The notes under the pieces were generated by a model that was not told the origin of the DNA, did not search any database, and saw only the letters and a program-made list of their open reading frames with translations. Positions 22,238 to 37,200 of a DNA stretch of 64,000 nucleotides are shown here, in pieces; within the stretch, counting starts at the first letter, position 1; each line of letters starts with the position of its first letter. The stretch is from Siniperca chuatsi (lineage: Eukaryota; Chordata; Actinopteri; Centrarchiformes; Sinipercidae): assembly GCF_020085105.1 (NCBI RefSeq), contig NC_058053.1, forward strand, positions 14,842,888 through 14,906,887. The letters are read 5' to 3'. The translations under genes were made by a program, and so were the position numbers.

Positions 22238-25200
22238 TCAGCAGACAGAGTCAGTACTGACTGGTAGTCTCCCACTGCGTCGAACCTCCTTCTCTCTTTT
22301 CTCTCTCTGTTTCTCCTGCTTCTCCTGGGCCTTACGCATGTCCTTCAGCTTTTTCTTGATAGTTGAACGGTCGCTCTGACTTGACACGCCGAGCGCCTGA
22401 AGGAAAAAAGTGCAGATTTATCATATTTCTTAAACATGTCGCTAACTATGGACCAAAGTAGGGCTGCAACTAATGATTTTCATCATTGATTAATCTGCTG
22501 AGTACACTGAATCATTTCATTTTGTCCCACAAATTACAAGTTCCCAGAGCCTGATATGACACCTTCAGATTGCTTTGTTTTTTCCCCCAAATAACAGTAC
22601 AAAACCAAAAGATATTCAATTTACTATCATAAAAGGCAAATAAAGTGGGAAACATTCACATTTGAGAGGCTGGAGCAAAAACATTTTGACATTTTTAGAA
22701 AAATAAGTTTCAGTGATTAATCAGTAATTCTAACTTTTGTTGCCAGTTAATTTTCTGCCAAGTGATGATTAATCGACTTCAGCTCTAGACCAAAGACTTC
22801 ATATCATTAGTGTCAAACAATCAGGAGGTGTAATTGTGGGGAATTTCACAACAACAGAAGTTTGTCCTTGGAAAAAAAGTTGATATCAGGATGAAATATG
22901 TAAGTAAAACTAATTTTAGCTGGATTAAATAAATGATTTAATCCAACTCTGTTATAGAAGGAATCTACTGTATATAACCTCGTGGTGACACAGATGACCA
23001 AATTCTACAAATGTAAAACAATATGTGGTCTTGTCTTGTCATCATCTCAATTCAATATTCTTGTCATATAATTTCTTTCTTATTTATGTCCCCAATATTC
23101 CTTTTCCCCTCTAATGTTGCAGAAATGTAAAATATGAATTGGGAATCATTGAGTCATCTTCAGTTGCATCTGTCAACAGGAAAAAATACTTCTGGCCACA
23201 AGGTGGCAGTCAAAGGCAGACAGGGCCTGACTAATGACTTCTTTGGCAATGAAAGAGGCCTTGTATGATAAAACTAAATTTCATTAAACCAAACCTTAAA
23301 TCATTAAACCATCATTCCATTATTAAACAGGTAATTCAAAGTAAATTATTATCATCAAGGGCTGTTTTGTTTTTCTTACCTTCAACTTGTCACTGTCTAA
23401 GTTCAAGATCTGCTGGCCGTCCACTCCCTTAGCTGTGAATTCAGGTGTGTATTGGTCCATATTCATGCCCATCAACCAGTGACAGACCTGTTGATTGGTC
23501 CATTCAGAGACGGGCCGGTTCTGCCACTGATACTCTTTTCCTGAGGCTACTGGTTCATCATCCAAAGTCTACAGAGGACACAGATAATACAGACAGATAT
23601 TAGAAAAGTAAACATACGGTTGCTTTTAGTAAGAGCATTAACATTTTATGAGTTTTGTTAAAATGATTTCAAGCATTTTTCTGAGAATTTCTGTGCAGGA
23701 TTCTGAAAGTCTGAGTGGCTTCAACCACCTTGTGGCTTGTAGTGTCCAACGGTTTCGTGTCATATGCTGTTGTACTCTAAAAGAAAAAAGATTACTCATG
23801 TGTAGTGCATGGAAAAAATACATTATAAAAGACTTCCAACAATGTGCAACAGCCATTCGATGCCATGGATTGTACTGTTTGACAGTTTGGATCAGTGTTC
23901 ATAATGCACAGCTAAGTGACAAGTGGTGAAATGCAGACATTAATCATGTTTTCCACTTCATTCACACAATCACTTAAATAAATGCTGTTTGAAATTATTT
24001 CATCTGAGCAAATGTATTATTTCTATGGGTGGGAAAATTTCTGAAAAGCAGTTGAAGGTAGGGGGGCCTGAAAGACAACTACAACAAACAAAAAGAACAT
24101 GTAGTGCAAGTTCTGTTGAACAAAACTGTGTGCAGTGTACAATTTTCCAAAGCTAGCACTAAGAAAACAAGCGTGCAATGACAACAAAATGCCAATAACA
24201 TTCTCAGATGCAGATGTGTGTCCTTATACTGTATGTACTGTATATACTTGAAACTATAATATCAGAAACAACGGATGCTGAAACACCACTGAGCAGGCAG
24301 CAGAGCAGTCGACATTGTTCTGCGGTCTGCCAAAGCTTGTAAAGAACATGAAGCACTGGTTGACGGTTCTAACAGAGGCAAACTATTAACATCACAGCTG
24401 ACTTAAGAGAAGCTAAGCCACAAGACTTGTTTTAACACAAAACAAAATAGCTTTGACACAGACATGCAACTCTCTTCTATTCCCCCTGCATTCACAATTT
24501 AATCTCAGCTATGAAAGGGGGGAGGCTCAAAGAGCATGCTTGAGAATGTCCCCTTTCAGCTGCATCAAGACGTCCCACACGGCTTTTGTGACTGTGCAAC
24601 AAGGAGAGCACTCACCTCGCTGGAAGAGAAGATTAAAGTGTGTGAGCGCCCAGACAGATTGGGTTCAGCAACTAACCCAGAGATGTCTGAACTGGGACTG
24701 GCAGGGTTAGAATCATCTATGACTGAAAAACTCTGGAACAAGTGGAAACAAGGAACGCATTTACTAAAGTAACACATCACCAAACAACAGTTCTTTACTA
24801 GGAGAGGCAAACAATACAACACTACAGGTGTGAGGGGGAAGTGCAGTGCTGTTTCCAAAAGGACTGAAATTATTATGATAAATGGTTAAAGCTGTGATTG
24901 AAGTGACAGCAATACAGGTCATTGATTTGAGCAATGAGTGACTGTGTTCTTCAACATGTGAAAGGAAGCCAGGAAGTTTCTACTATGCAGCACAATATTC
25001 AAAGTGATTAAAACTAAAAACAATCCACCACCAAAACTACATCAACAACTTCTAAACTACAACAACTAAAGAAAAACATAAGCACACACATTTTAGGTAT
25101 GGGGTAATGTTTTCAATTTATCCTAGTAGATGCTTTTAAGATGAAATATTTGGTGACAGGCGATAATTTTTTACATGTAATGCTGTTTCAAATTAAACTG

Positions 25201-28200
25201 TTGCTTGTTTTTCAGACACAAATGTGGGTTAAATTTGAAATAAGGGAAATGTTGTCCAGGCCTGCAGGTCATTGCACCAGCTATGTGCAAGTTTAAGCAC
25301 AGCTTAGTTTCAATGTATTGTGACAATTAAAACAGGTTGCACAATACAAGTTAGTTACTAGGTAGCAGTTAGTGTTGACTTTACACACAAATCTCCGATC
25401 AAACTTCCAATTAGCTGGTGCAACGAGCCCTAGAAACTAATTTTGGCTTCACCAGTTTCCTCTAATACAAGCCACAAGGCTTTCTGAATGTGGATATAAG
25501 GAAAATTAGATAACATTAGTTTCCTATAACACTACCACATACCCACTACAAAAGAAACAGTGAATTATCACAGAACTACATTTGTTAGTAATGCTCTACC
25601 ATGTCATCTAAAAATCAAATGGAAAAGGAAACTGTGTATACTGTACCAAATCTAATGAGCGACTGAATAAAGAGGACCAGGAGAGATTTGTCTGTTTAAA
25701 GGAAACACGGTTCAGTGAGATAAATGTCCAGATAGCAAAGCACTGACAAAAGCTACCATAATGCACACAGCAACAAAACTCAAACTATTCTCTTAGTAAT
25801 CATGTCTTCTTGGTTCAGCTCGTGTCTTGAACTCATTAAACAGTATCGTGGGAACACCAGCCCATCTGCAGCCTGTATGACAGTTAGCCAGGCGTTTCAC
25901 TGGATGCGTTTCAAGTGTCACTATTTGCAAACTCAGTGAAAAGCCACCAAATCCTTCCCTGCTAGCTCTCTCTAATGGCTAACATATGGATGCAGTTATT
26001 GTAGCCTTTGCATGGTGTAGCTTATTTGGAGAACTGATCAATGCAAGCACATGTCTGGAAACAGCCTCCCATTATGTGTCTACTAGTTTTACTCTTTCAG
26101 TGAAGACAGAAATATATTATGATGGTGGATAGACAATGACAATGCTGTTTTACATCTGGCCAAGTCAACAGTGGTGAGAGCAGAATGACGGAGAGGGATC
26201 AAGTTTGTGACCCCACTGATGTTATATCTCATCTCACTTATCTCTCACTTTAACACAAGTGTTAAATACTATATAACTAATATCTTATTAATGTTGTGCT
26301 GGATTCTCTATATGTCCGATATTTACTTTCCCATAAAGTTAGAGGAAGTTACATACCTTATTCTTGCGATCCTGGCTTTGCTCACTGCTGGTCTCAGTGG
26401 CAGAGTATGGCAGACTGCTGCTGGAAGATGAGGGCTCTCTGTCTCTGTCCCTCTCTTTGTCTCCAAACCAGGAGAAGGGCATACAGGTAGGGATGGAGGT
26501 CATTGAATCTGCAGGAGACAGGTTCCCTCCAGACTCCTCCAGTAACTCTGCCGATCCCCTGGGCATTGGAGAAAGAGGAAGATACAGTTATCCACACTCA
26601 GGCTTAAACATGTGACAGCTTAATATGTGATGTGTTGCTTCAAAAATGACTCAAGAAGTAATAACAATCAGATATAGGAGGAAAAAACTATCTGTATTAA
26701 GATTTGGCAACAAGAAAGTAGAAAGCTGGTCTTGTGTAGCTCAATATTTACTTCCACAGTCAATATTTACATCAGTAACATGGATTCATGTAATACTGTA
26801 GTTAAGGTTGTCATGGAGTTGCTTCCATTAGTAATCCAGTTAAAAAAATAATTTTGCCATCTATCTGTAGCACTTACAGCAACCTGTGAATCAATGGATA
26901 ACTCCAACAAATGTGTTACAAAACATGGAAAAGAACCACAACAATAGATATTTGGAATATTTTTAACCTTTAAATTGTTATAATTAAGTTGAGCTGTAAC
27001 ATACCTGCTGTCCAAAGATGCCCTCATCACCTCCTTGTCATGTTTTTTTCCTTTGCCACCTGACTTCCGCAGGCCTCTGTTGATGAGCAGTAAAAAAAAA
27101 AAATAGTTAGTGCAAAAATGATGGTAACTTAGAAATGAATGACAGTGATCCCTATGGAGACTTACCCAAAGTCTGGAAATCGTCTTTTAGTTTTCCCTGC
27201 TGATGAGGCCTCACTTAGCTCCTCTGAAATGAAACAATAATAATCAGGCTCATTAAAAAACAGAAAGCATTGCTACTGCAGCCATCACACATGTTGGTCT
27301 TGCATACCTTTGAGCTCTTTGCCCTTGCCTTTGGACTCCCTCTTTTTGGCATTGTGCATGAATCCAGAGGGGGAATGTGATGACAAGGTGTCTTTTGGAG
27401 GGGACAAAGAAGGACTTCCGCTGCTTTCAACACTGTCTCCCTGTGATGGTGACAAAGACGGGCTGCTGGAGAGCTCTGCCTTACCCCTGGATCCATCTCT
27501 GGTCTCTCCTGGATCATCTCTCTGTCCATTCCTAGGATAGCAGACAGGCACTGGGAGGGACAAGCTCTCCTGGATGGACCTCCTCCTCCTGGGAGATTCT
27601 TGCTCCTCCTGCTCCTCCTCCTCCTCAGTTTCCTGTCGGGACAAAGTTAATTATTTACAAGGATAATGCAAGGAAGAGGGGACAGAAGCTATTTAATTAA
27701 CAGGAAGCTCTGCTCTTCAGTTCTGATGAACGCACACACTGCACATGACACACCTGTGACACTACTGTCACACTAAAATTATGGTAGAATTATACTTCTT
27801 GGTGCAAGAGCATATTTGTATTATTATAATAACTGCTTTCAATTTATCAAACATTTCTGCTTCATTATAAAAGGTGTTTTATTGTTTTGTAAAATCAAAA
27901 AGACACTCAAGGATGTTACCTATTGTATTTTCGAACAGCTGTGAGTATGTTAAGACAATTCTGTTTTTTTTAAGAAAAATGCTGCCTCAACAGCACAACA
28001 GCAGGTCACACCATGCTAACTTTGTTTCCTGACAGATGAGAGTTTTTTATTTTACTTAAACATGGCAAGAAGACAGATTAGCCACAGCGGAAGTGGTAGT
28101 AAAACTGGCAGCTACCATCATTGCATAAAATCTCACCTTGTTCAATGGATTAGTCAGCTCACATTCAAAAAGTTAAATATTATTCAAGTTAACAAGAGCT

Positions 28201-31200
28201 CTGCTTCTTCTATAAAAGGGAGACACAGGGTGTTTTGTCACCATTAGTTTTACCTCTAAGATGGCATTTTGAGCATGAACGTGCCTTGATGGGGTTTCAG
28301 GTTTCATGTCATACCTTACATCTGGCCTCAAGAGGCTGATCAATCCAATTATATGCTCATACAACATGGGACTTTAGTTTGCAGCAAATCATATGATGTA
28401 TCACTATCAGCTGCTCCAAGCTGACCTGAGAGTGACTTGAAGCCACTGCAAGGTTCTCCTTCAGTTTGCTCCGAGACGGGGGCTGACGTTTGGCCTTCTG
28501 AGCCAGCAGGCCTTTTGCTCTGTGTGCACTGGTGTCCAAGCGCTCAGTCTCAGGGACCAACTCACCCCAGTCTTGTTCTACACAAGAGAAAAAGATTCAA
28601 AATGTACCAAATAAATCAGAACACTGTGCACAGTTTTAATGATTCACCAGGGTCACTGGAGTTTATGATGTGTGCTTGTGAATGTTTTACAGATCACACA
28701 ATGAAAGTGTGACGTGTACTTCCGTTTTAAATCAGATTTAATTCTAGTAAGCCTTTGTACCTAATAGTGAGTCAACGGATTGTGTGTTGGTGACTGGGTC
28801 TTGGCGGCTTAATTTCTCGTCTGCTGCCGAGTCCTGACCACTGTGACGCTCCACAGATGAGGCCCCTCCGGACTCCAGGACAGCTATCTGTGGACAAAAC
28901 AACACTCAGGCATATTTCAGAGTGTCTAGCAACTCTGCTGTGGTGTATAAGCATTTTTTTTTCGAGCTTGGGTCTTACCCTGTTCTGCAAGCTCTCCAGC
29001 TGCTCCTTGTACCACTTGTCTTTTTCATCTAGAATTTTTTTCAGCTCCTCCTCTTTCTTCACAAAGTCTATCTCTCTGGGGAGGAAAAAAAGGAAGTGTT
29101 GTTTCCAATTAGTCCTCTAGCTTGTAAACACATTCTATTTTATGTGATTATCACTCAACTACTTCATTCCACTGGCAGATATTCTCCTTACAAAATCACA
29201 AAATGTAAAATCAGAGCTTATATCTTGGTTTAACAGTATCACTTGTGCTGTTAGGAGCAAAAATGCAGAGTGAAATTGGAAAAAATATATTAGCACTGTT
29301 AAGACTGAGAGGACAAAATCTATTTTTTATATTACTTTTTTAAATTCCCACAGACACAAATTATTCAAAACAATAAACACAGTACTGAACCATGCTGTCA
29401 CTTCACTGCTTGTCCTGATACAACACCTGATAACTGTAAAAAAATAAAGAAATAAATAAAAAAAATCCTTGTAGATTGGCAAGACTGACATTATACAACC
29501 CTACTAATAGTGCCAGTCCATGCAAATAGTTTTGGTTTAATTTTCCCAATTTTAAAAGATACGCACCTCTGAAGTGTCTGCCACCACCCCAATACAATGA
29601 AGGTGAGTGGAATTTCATTTGTGCAGCCAAAACATTACATTTGAAAAATTCCACAGAATTGTGTCTGTGTATTTTCAGACAAAATGTTCTCATTATTCAG
29701 GGTAATCTACCTCAAAATAAAGCAGTTTCAACTGCTGTCTTCTGAGGTTTGCAGATCACTGTAAAAAACTGTTTACAGTGAGGTCTGCAAACAGTTTTCA
29801 GGTTATTCTGCAAACAGATTAACAAGGACATTGTTTCTGGAAAGGGTTTTTCAAATGTCATTTTTCAATGCTTTGAACACCACAAAGGAATTTCCATTAA
29901 TGACCTTTGTATTGGGATGGTAGCAGAAATGCCAGAGACCAACATCTCAAAACCTCAGCAGGTAAAACCAGAACAACTGGCATGGCTACATACCACTAGG
30001 GGTACGTGAAAAATGTTTTTTGTGATTTGGTGATAGGTTATTATGCTTATTACCACAAAACCTTTTTAACACACAAGAAGCCTACTACATGTCATTTAGG
30101 CATTATTCCCTCCCATGTACTAGAATTGTATTTATTTATCCATCTACTTATAGCTCTGACCTCCTCAAACACTGTTCTACTTTTAGGCTTCTCAGGTCTA
30201 CTGAACAATCGCTCCTTTCCATTTCATGATCCTGGTTAAAGTCTAATTGATCAAACATTTTCCAACATTGATCCCAGACTGTGGAACAGTCTACTTCTCC
30301 CAATCAGGTCTTTTGTTAGTCTAAACAAATGCTATCTTGACTGCATGATTGCTTATATTCTGTTTATCTAATTTAATGTGTTTCTGTGCTATCTGCCTAT
30401 TGTCTTTTTTTACATATACTGATTTATTTAATCATTAGTCAAGCTATTTTTACATAATTATTGTATTTTTAATTTATATGTAAAATATTTTTTGGCCAAC
30501 ATTTGTTGTTTTTAAATATGTTATATGAATAAATTGACTTGAGTAAACCACTGAATACAGCAGCTTTGACCCCTCCAACAGTGAAGAACAAACTCACTTC
30601 TGCTGGTAGTCCTTGAGCAGTTTCTTTGCCTTGTTGTACTTCTTGTCCAGGGTCTCATACTGGACCTGAGTCTCAGCTAATTGTTCATTCACACTCTTAC
30701 ACAGAGCCTGGGCTTCCAGCCAGTAACTCTCCAACTTAAGGATTTTGTTGTTGCTATCCTCGATCTTTTGCTCCAGTACAGACTCCCTGGCTTCCCACAA
30801 GGATTTGTCCGCCTCAGATTCCATTAGCTGTATAGAGATGGTGACATGTTACTTTGGTTGGCTGAATTGAATTTGTTTGCAAGACAGTCTGTGTATTACT
30901 TGTTGTATCAAATAGTAACTTAAGAGAACTAGGTCACACATTTTGTCTGCTTGTTGTGTGGCCCAAATGCACAGCCCTCGGGAGCAATTTTGGGGTTCAA
31001 AATTGACGGAACCTTCAACAGGTGGGCTGGGGGAAGCTGGGATCGAACCACCAACCGTCTGATTGGTGGACGACCCGCTCTACCACCAAGCCACAGCCGC
31101 CCAATATTCATTTGTATTTACTATGTTGTGTATTTATTTCTCTTGTATGTGAATATCTTGAAAACACTAAAAAAAGAAAATGTTGATTTCATCTTTATCA

Positions 31201-34200
31201 TACCTTTTCCTTTAGTTGATTTATTTCAGCTTCAGCAATGCTGTGTTTGAGCTGCAGCTAAGAAAAAAAAAAGAAGGAGGAAAATGGTTACATCCATTAC
31301 TGTAAGATATTAATAATCTTTGGTTGTCTAAACAGAATAGTGAAACCTTTATTTATATTTTAAATCACAAGACTGAAAGTCATGGTGTGGGTGATACCTC
31401 TTTGAACTTGAAGGCCATCTGAGAGCTGTCCATGTTGGTTGGCATAAACAAAGCCTCTGAATCAGGAAGCTCAAACACCTCTATGCTCCGCCCTGGAGAA
31501 AAATTGGAGCCCAGAATCCTCTCCTCTGCTTCGTCCTCCTCCTCCTCTTCATAGCGCTCCTCCTGAAATATGACATCAAACATTGCATCACATATTGCAA
31601 ACACCAATAGACCCTACATGCCCAGGAACACGCTCAACGTGTGTCAACAACACTCCCAGTGGCACAGCTCACCACAGTCTGGAGGGAACATTTTAATCAA
31701 TACAATACATGCTGGTTCATGGGGAGGCAGTGCAGGAGTTTGGCTACACGTCTGTAGCACCGAACATATTAACATGAACAATATTCTCAGTGGATAGCAA
31801 GACTATTAGCACACCTACACACATACTGTATACACACACACTTTGCATAACCACAGAGCTACTCAAAACAGTGTCCACTTCCTCACTTCATGTTATGCAA
31901 CATTCTTTTTTTGTCTGCTTCAGTAAATCCCACATATATTCTCTGCCCAGTCTCTCTATCGTAAAAACAGGGGCCTTGTGGCTGCTTGAACTTCAGAAAG
32001 CAAACATTTCACAACTCTTGCAGACAGGCGGCGGTCGAATGAACACTTTCCAACACAGCAGAAGGGTGACACATGGCTTACTCACGGCCAGCTGCTCATT
32101 TCCAGGTTAAGCTGAGTGGACTGGGTGTGGCAAGGGGGCTAATGCCGTGTTCATGTCATGTCAGCGTTAATGTAATTACTAGCATACGACTTGTAAATTA
32201 CGTGCACGTCAACATTCAAGTCGTAAATACGACTTTTCTGGAAGCTCCGATATATCTGACTTGCCATTTAATCATATAGTGCCTGACAAATATGGATGCT
32301 TCACATCAGTCAAAGTGAGATGGCGATGGCAAGTCGTTAACATGGGAATCTTTCCCATTTCTACCATCCATCCCATGACATAACACAACACAAGTGACTG
32401 TGCTTTGTAATGATGCCCTGACCAGCCGACTCACCTCCTCTGTAGAGTGTTCATAGGGGTCATCCAGGTGTTGTTGATGTTGCTGCTGGTTCTTCTCCTG
32501 CTCTAGTGTCTCACTTATGAGGCGGGCTACCTCGCTTTGCGTCCCTGGTTTTTCCCGTCCAATCAGGAACCTGTTTTTTAGAATGCAATGTGTTGGTGTG
32601 CCATATAATGGAACATTTTACATGTTGCCTAGAAATACCACTCCACGCTACGGGAAATGCAAATTTTGGAATGCAGTTTAGGTATGCCCCCATCATGTAT
32701 GGGTGTTTCATTTCCCTGTGATAAATCATTAACATGCAATACTTTGCCTCTTTCACCTAAAAGAAAAAAAAACACTAATCAGTCATGACCTCTGGACTCA
32801 GGAAATAAACAGACTCAACTGTTAATCAGTTATTTCTAATTGAGATGACAGTGGCTCAGTCTTGTCACCAACAAGATCTTATCAATAAGGTTTTTATGGG
32901 TCGAGGAGATGGGCTTTGAGCTGACCTCACTGTGCCTTTGGTGTTCTTCAGGACTGTAGCAGCAAAGAGTTGGGTGACGCCCACCAGACTGATACCATCC
33001 ACCTCTACTATCTGGTCATTCACCTGTATGCTAGAGATACAGTGAGGAAAAAAAACAAAAGACATAAGATGATGATGATGACAGTGGCCAACAGTCACTC
33101 TGTGAGTGTGTCAAAAGTCTAAAAAAAAATTAAAGAAAATAGTTACAAGGAAAGGTTTTCAAAGCATTTCCAAAAAAGAGCTATGCAACACCTTCAACAG
33201 TAGTACATATTAAAAAATACAGCCTCAATGCAGCTAGCAATAAAATAAATCTAAAAATGCCTGGGAAACAGACATAGCTGGACTATTTTCTTTAGCTTCT
33301 TCATTATGTTATAAATAAATCTGGTTGCTTGTGTCTTGTGTGTCACTGGGCCCTGGGGGGATGAGCAATTCCTAGAGTGTGACATTAAAAACTGTTGTGG
33401 TGGTGCAGTGTACAGTGAATGCGTGCAATGTTTCCAGTTGTATACAAAACATGATGAGTGACGAGACTTAAATGTGGGGTTGAGCAAAAAGGAGGTTTCA
33501 GCGCTCTAACTCACCGTCCATCGTTTTCAGCTGCTCCTCGCTCTGTTATGGTTTTCACAAAAATGCCAAGCTTTTCCAGACCCTGGTCAGCTCCCACTCC
33601 CATTCCTATGATGCTGATGCCAAGTCCATTGTCTCCTGAATGCAGAGAAATTATAAAGCTTTCAAAGGCTGGGTAGAAAGAACTGCATACAAATAGGCTC
33701 AATTCCACATGTTAATAAAAACATGTTTCCCCCCTTATAAAATGTTTCTTAGTGATTGCTTATCACACAAGTATTTACCTTCAGTGTAACTAAACTCACC
33801 TTTCTCAATCTCCACAGGGAACACATCCATCTTCTCCACTCTCTTCTCCAGCTCATACTCTGCAGATGCTGCGACTGGGTCCACATCGTCGTTGCGCCGA
33901 TCATATTCCTCATTGGAGAAGGTATTGAAGACCTGTGTTGGTCAAAATATCAAGTGCATAGCTTCAATACACCACCTTCTATGTCCTTACCAAGTAGTTA
34001 ACCTTCAGACAGATTTATGTTGAGGGGTATCTACAGGATCTGCGTAGACATAGGCATATTTGTTTTACTTTTGAGTTATTCTTATTTATCTTGGCAGGCT
34101 GAACAAGGACACATTCTTCATTTGAGAGAAATTGCATGAGGAAGGAGAATTACAATCATACTTTGGACCTTTACTAGAGGAATTAAGGCGCCAGTGCACT

Positions 34201-37200
34201 AATGAAGCTCACTTTAACAGCTGCAGAAGGACAGCAGAGGCCCTTGATAATGATTTGGACCATTGACATTGAAATTCACTCCTTTATTTATCAAATTGTG
34301 GCCATTGTTCTCACAACAGTGTCTGACAAAGATTATGAAGCTGAATAATCTTTAGATATCTAACTTTACTCACTACATCGTCAACTCTCGTTGGTGATCT
34401 TTTGCATCTTTGATGTATTCTCAAAACATACTTTTGAGGACTTTCACCAGAGTTTTAACAAGTTGTGAAATTTGCAGGCAGACCTCGCAAAGCACTGGAT
34501 GTTTCCCAAAGGCTGTTTTCTGGTTGGAATTATAAAGCACATACATGCAGTACAGCAGAACATGAGCAGCATGGAAAGTAGGGCACAGCTGGGGAGAGCT
34601 AAGCAGTGGATGTAGCAAAGATCAATGTTCAGAGGCGACAAGTGTTGTCATCAGTACAGTAAAAAGAAATAAAATAAAGAACAATACAAAAAAACCCTAA
34701 TCCCTTAACCTTCAATCAACAGGCATTATACAGTACTCAACACCAGCCTTAAGGGTTATTACATACAACACTCTGCTATTTACCTTGAGTACTACTGATA
34801 CTACCAAGCAGAAATGGTATTCGTAATCCACTCTGAAAAACACTCCCAGGGTCAAGCTAAAGTGAGCACGACAATGTTCAGCATAAAATGGATTGGAGAT
34901 CACCATCTGTTGTGACTCAGTTACTACAATGTAATAAGAGTTTACAGTTCATTTTTAAAACAAGGTTAGCAGCAGGGCTGCAACAAACAATTATTTTTAT
35001 TATTGATTAATCTGCTGATTATTTCCTTGATTAATCTTTTCAACAAAAATAGTGAAAAACTGTCCATCACAGTTTCCAATAGCCCAAGATGGCATCTTCA
35101 AATGTCCTGCATTGTCCAAACAACAGTCCAAAACCCAAAGATTTTTAACTTGATAACACTAAGAAAAACAGCAAATTTTCACTTTAAAAAGTCTACCCCC
35201 AGTGAATCTTTGGCATTGTTGCTTAAAAAAAAACCTTAAATGATTATTGGTTATCAAAATAGTTGCCAATTCATTTTCTGTGAATTGACTAGTTGTTGTA
35301 GCTTTAGTTAGCAGCACTGTGTTGTAAATTCTCTTGAAGCCAGCAAGGCCTGCTGAGATTTCCAAGCAGATTCGGACAGATCTTACAAGGCCTACAAGAT
35401 CACTGATCTAGAGGTCTGAGTAAAATTAACAAGCCATTGGACCTGACACGGTCCTAACAGAACAAAGAGAGAACCAGAAAGTGAATTCAATTATGAGAGA
35501 CTAGTATATATGAAGCATTGTTGATAAAAAGTAGATTAGAGTTTAGCAAACCCCATCCGGGCTAATGTCTGATTATGGGGATGAGCCCAACAGTGGGTTG
35601 GTAACATAAACCCCCTGCTTGGTTATCATTAGTCTTAATCTGGGTGGAGTCATGACGATACTGATGGTGGTGGCGGCGGCAGAATGCTGGCATCAAGGTC
35701 AAAAGTCACTGACTGAGTTAATTACAAGAGCTTATGAGAGGTGAAGTGTAGTTTTACTGAATACTGAATAGCAGGCTTACTAATTGGATGGAGCAAAACA
35801 GAAGAGTTGGCACTTAATTAAACAAAGGAAAGATGGAAAACATAGGGAAAGGATATGACCTGCAGGTAGAACATGAATAAAGAGAAAGAAGGAAGTAGTC
35901 TTCCTACTGAACTTTTACTTAACTTCATTCTATTCCATTAAATCTTTTATATGAATAGCCTAAAAGAGAAATACATAAAAAATATTTTAAAGATTGTTTT
36001 AAACCTCACAGTGGCAATAAATAAAGGGCATAAACTTTGGATTTTAACTTGGGATTTAATTTTGGATTTTATCCTAGTCTTGAAGCAGAAGGTTAGACTC
36101 AAGTGGCACCAGTGCAAAGATTTTTATTTCAATCACTCTCTTTATTTATTTCAAATTTATTCTCTGGACATGAAGTTATCAAGTTAAGTCAAGTTAGTAA
36201 GCTGGGACAGAGTGGTTCTTGGAAGAGCAGGAGCCAGGCTATAACATGCACAAACCAAAGCATGCAAATGCTCGTAACCTTGACAATCATCTGTGAGCGT
36301 TAAAGGTGGGATATGCGATTCTAATCCAATAGACGTCTCTTTGTCAAATTCAGCTGCGGTCAAATTGAATTTGGTCTGCTAGCTGTACGCTAGATGTGTT
36401 TGTACACAGCCCTGGCTCTTTAAATGAGAAACAAAGCATGCTATTAGAGCCTAATCAACTCTACAATAAAGTACTGCCTGTCCAGCTGTATACAGTCTTA
36501 CTAAACACCAAAACAGACAGAAAAAAGTTTACTCGCAAACATTGAGCTGTCAGTGTTGTATTCTAGTTTACAACCTTGGATATGAGAGAGACACTAATCC
36601 CTTTGACAAATGTTGAGTTGTAACCCAAGTTCTGGTTAACACAATAAAAAAAAAAAACTATCTAACAACAAGAAAATAAAAAGGAGTAAGAGTATAATCC
36701 TGCAGGATTATAGGATTGATTGAGACATTTGCCATAAGGATGTATGATGTAATCTAGTAAACATTTCCACTCTGGGCATCTGAGTTTGAGGTCTAGATCC
36801 TGCAGCATGTCAAGACTTGAGGAATCGCCCACTAACAATCTCCTTCTCCCTCTGTCTTTCAGTCTCCTCACTATGTAGCGTTTGGACGCACCCCAAAATA
36901 GTGCAGATAGTAAGTTTCCAGAACAACTCACTGAGCTCTGTTTGATTCGTCAAAGTGAATTACTACGACTATTTCTGTTTTACAATAGCCTGCTGATTTT
37001 CACACACATTTATCCAAATGGAATCATATTGTGCCATCTTGGAAACAAACGTACATGTACTGATTTGGTACACTTGCCGGTACCTCTCTCATGTAGCCTC
37101 TCAAACCAAATGAAAGAAGATTAGAAACTTGAAGATTATGCACACTACTGCAGCTCTGTGGTGCAGGCAGGAATGCTATTCATGGGGCCTCGACTCTCCA

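Noticed and set aside
31039-31102. A functional tRNA gene
   Set aside because: A and B boxes are present, but the folded acceptor arm is not, and the sequence continues into a SINE body.
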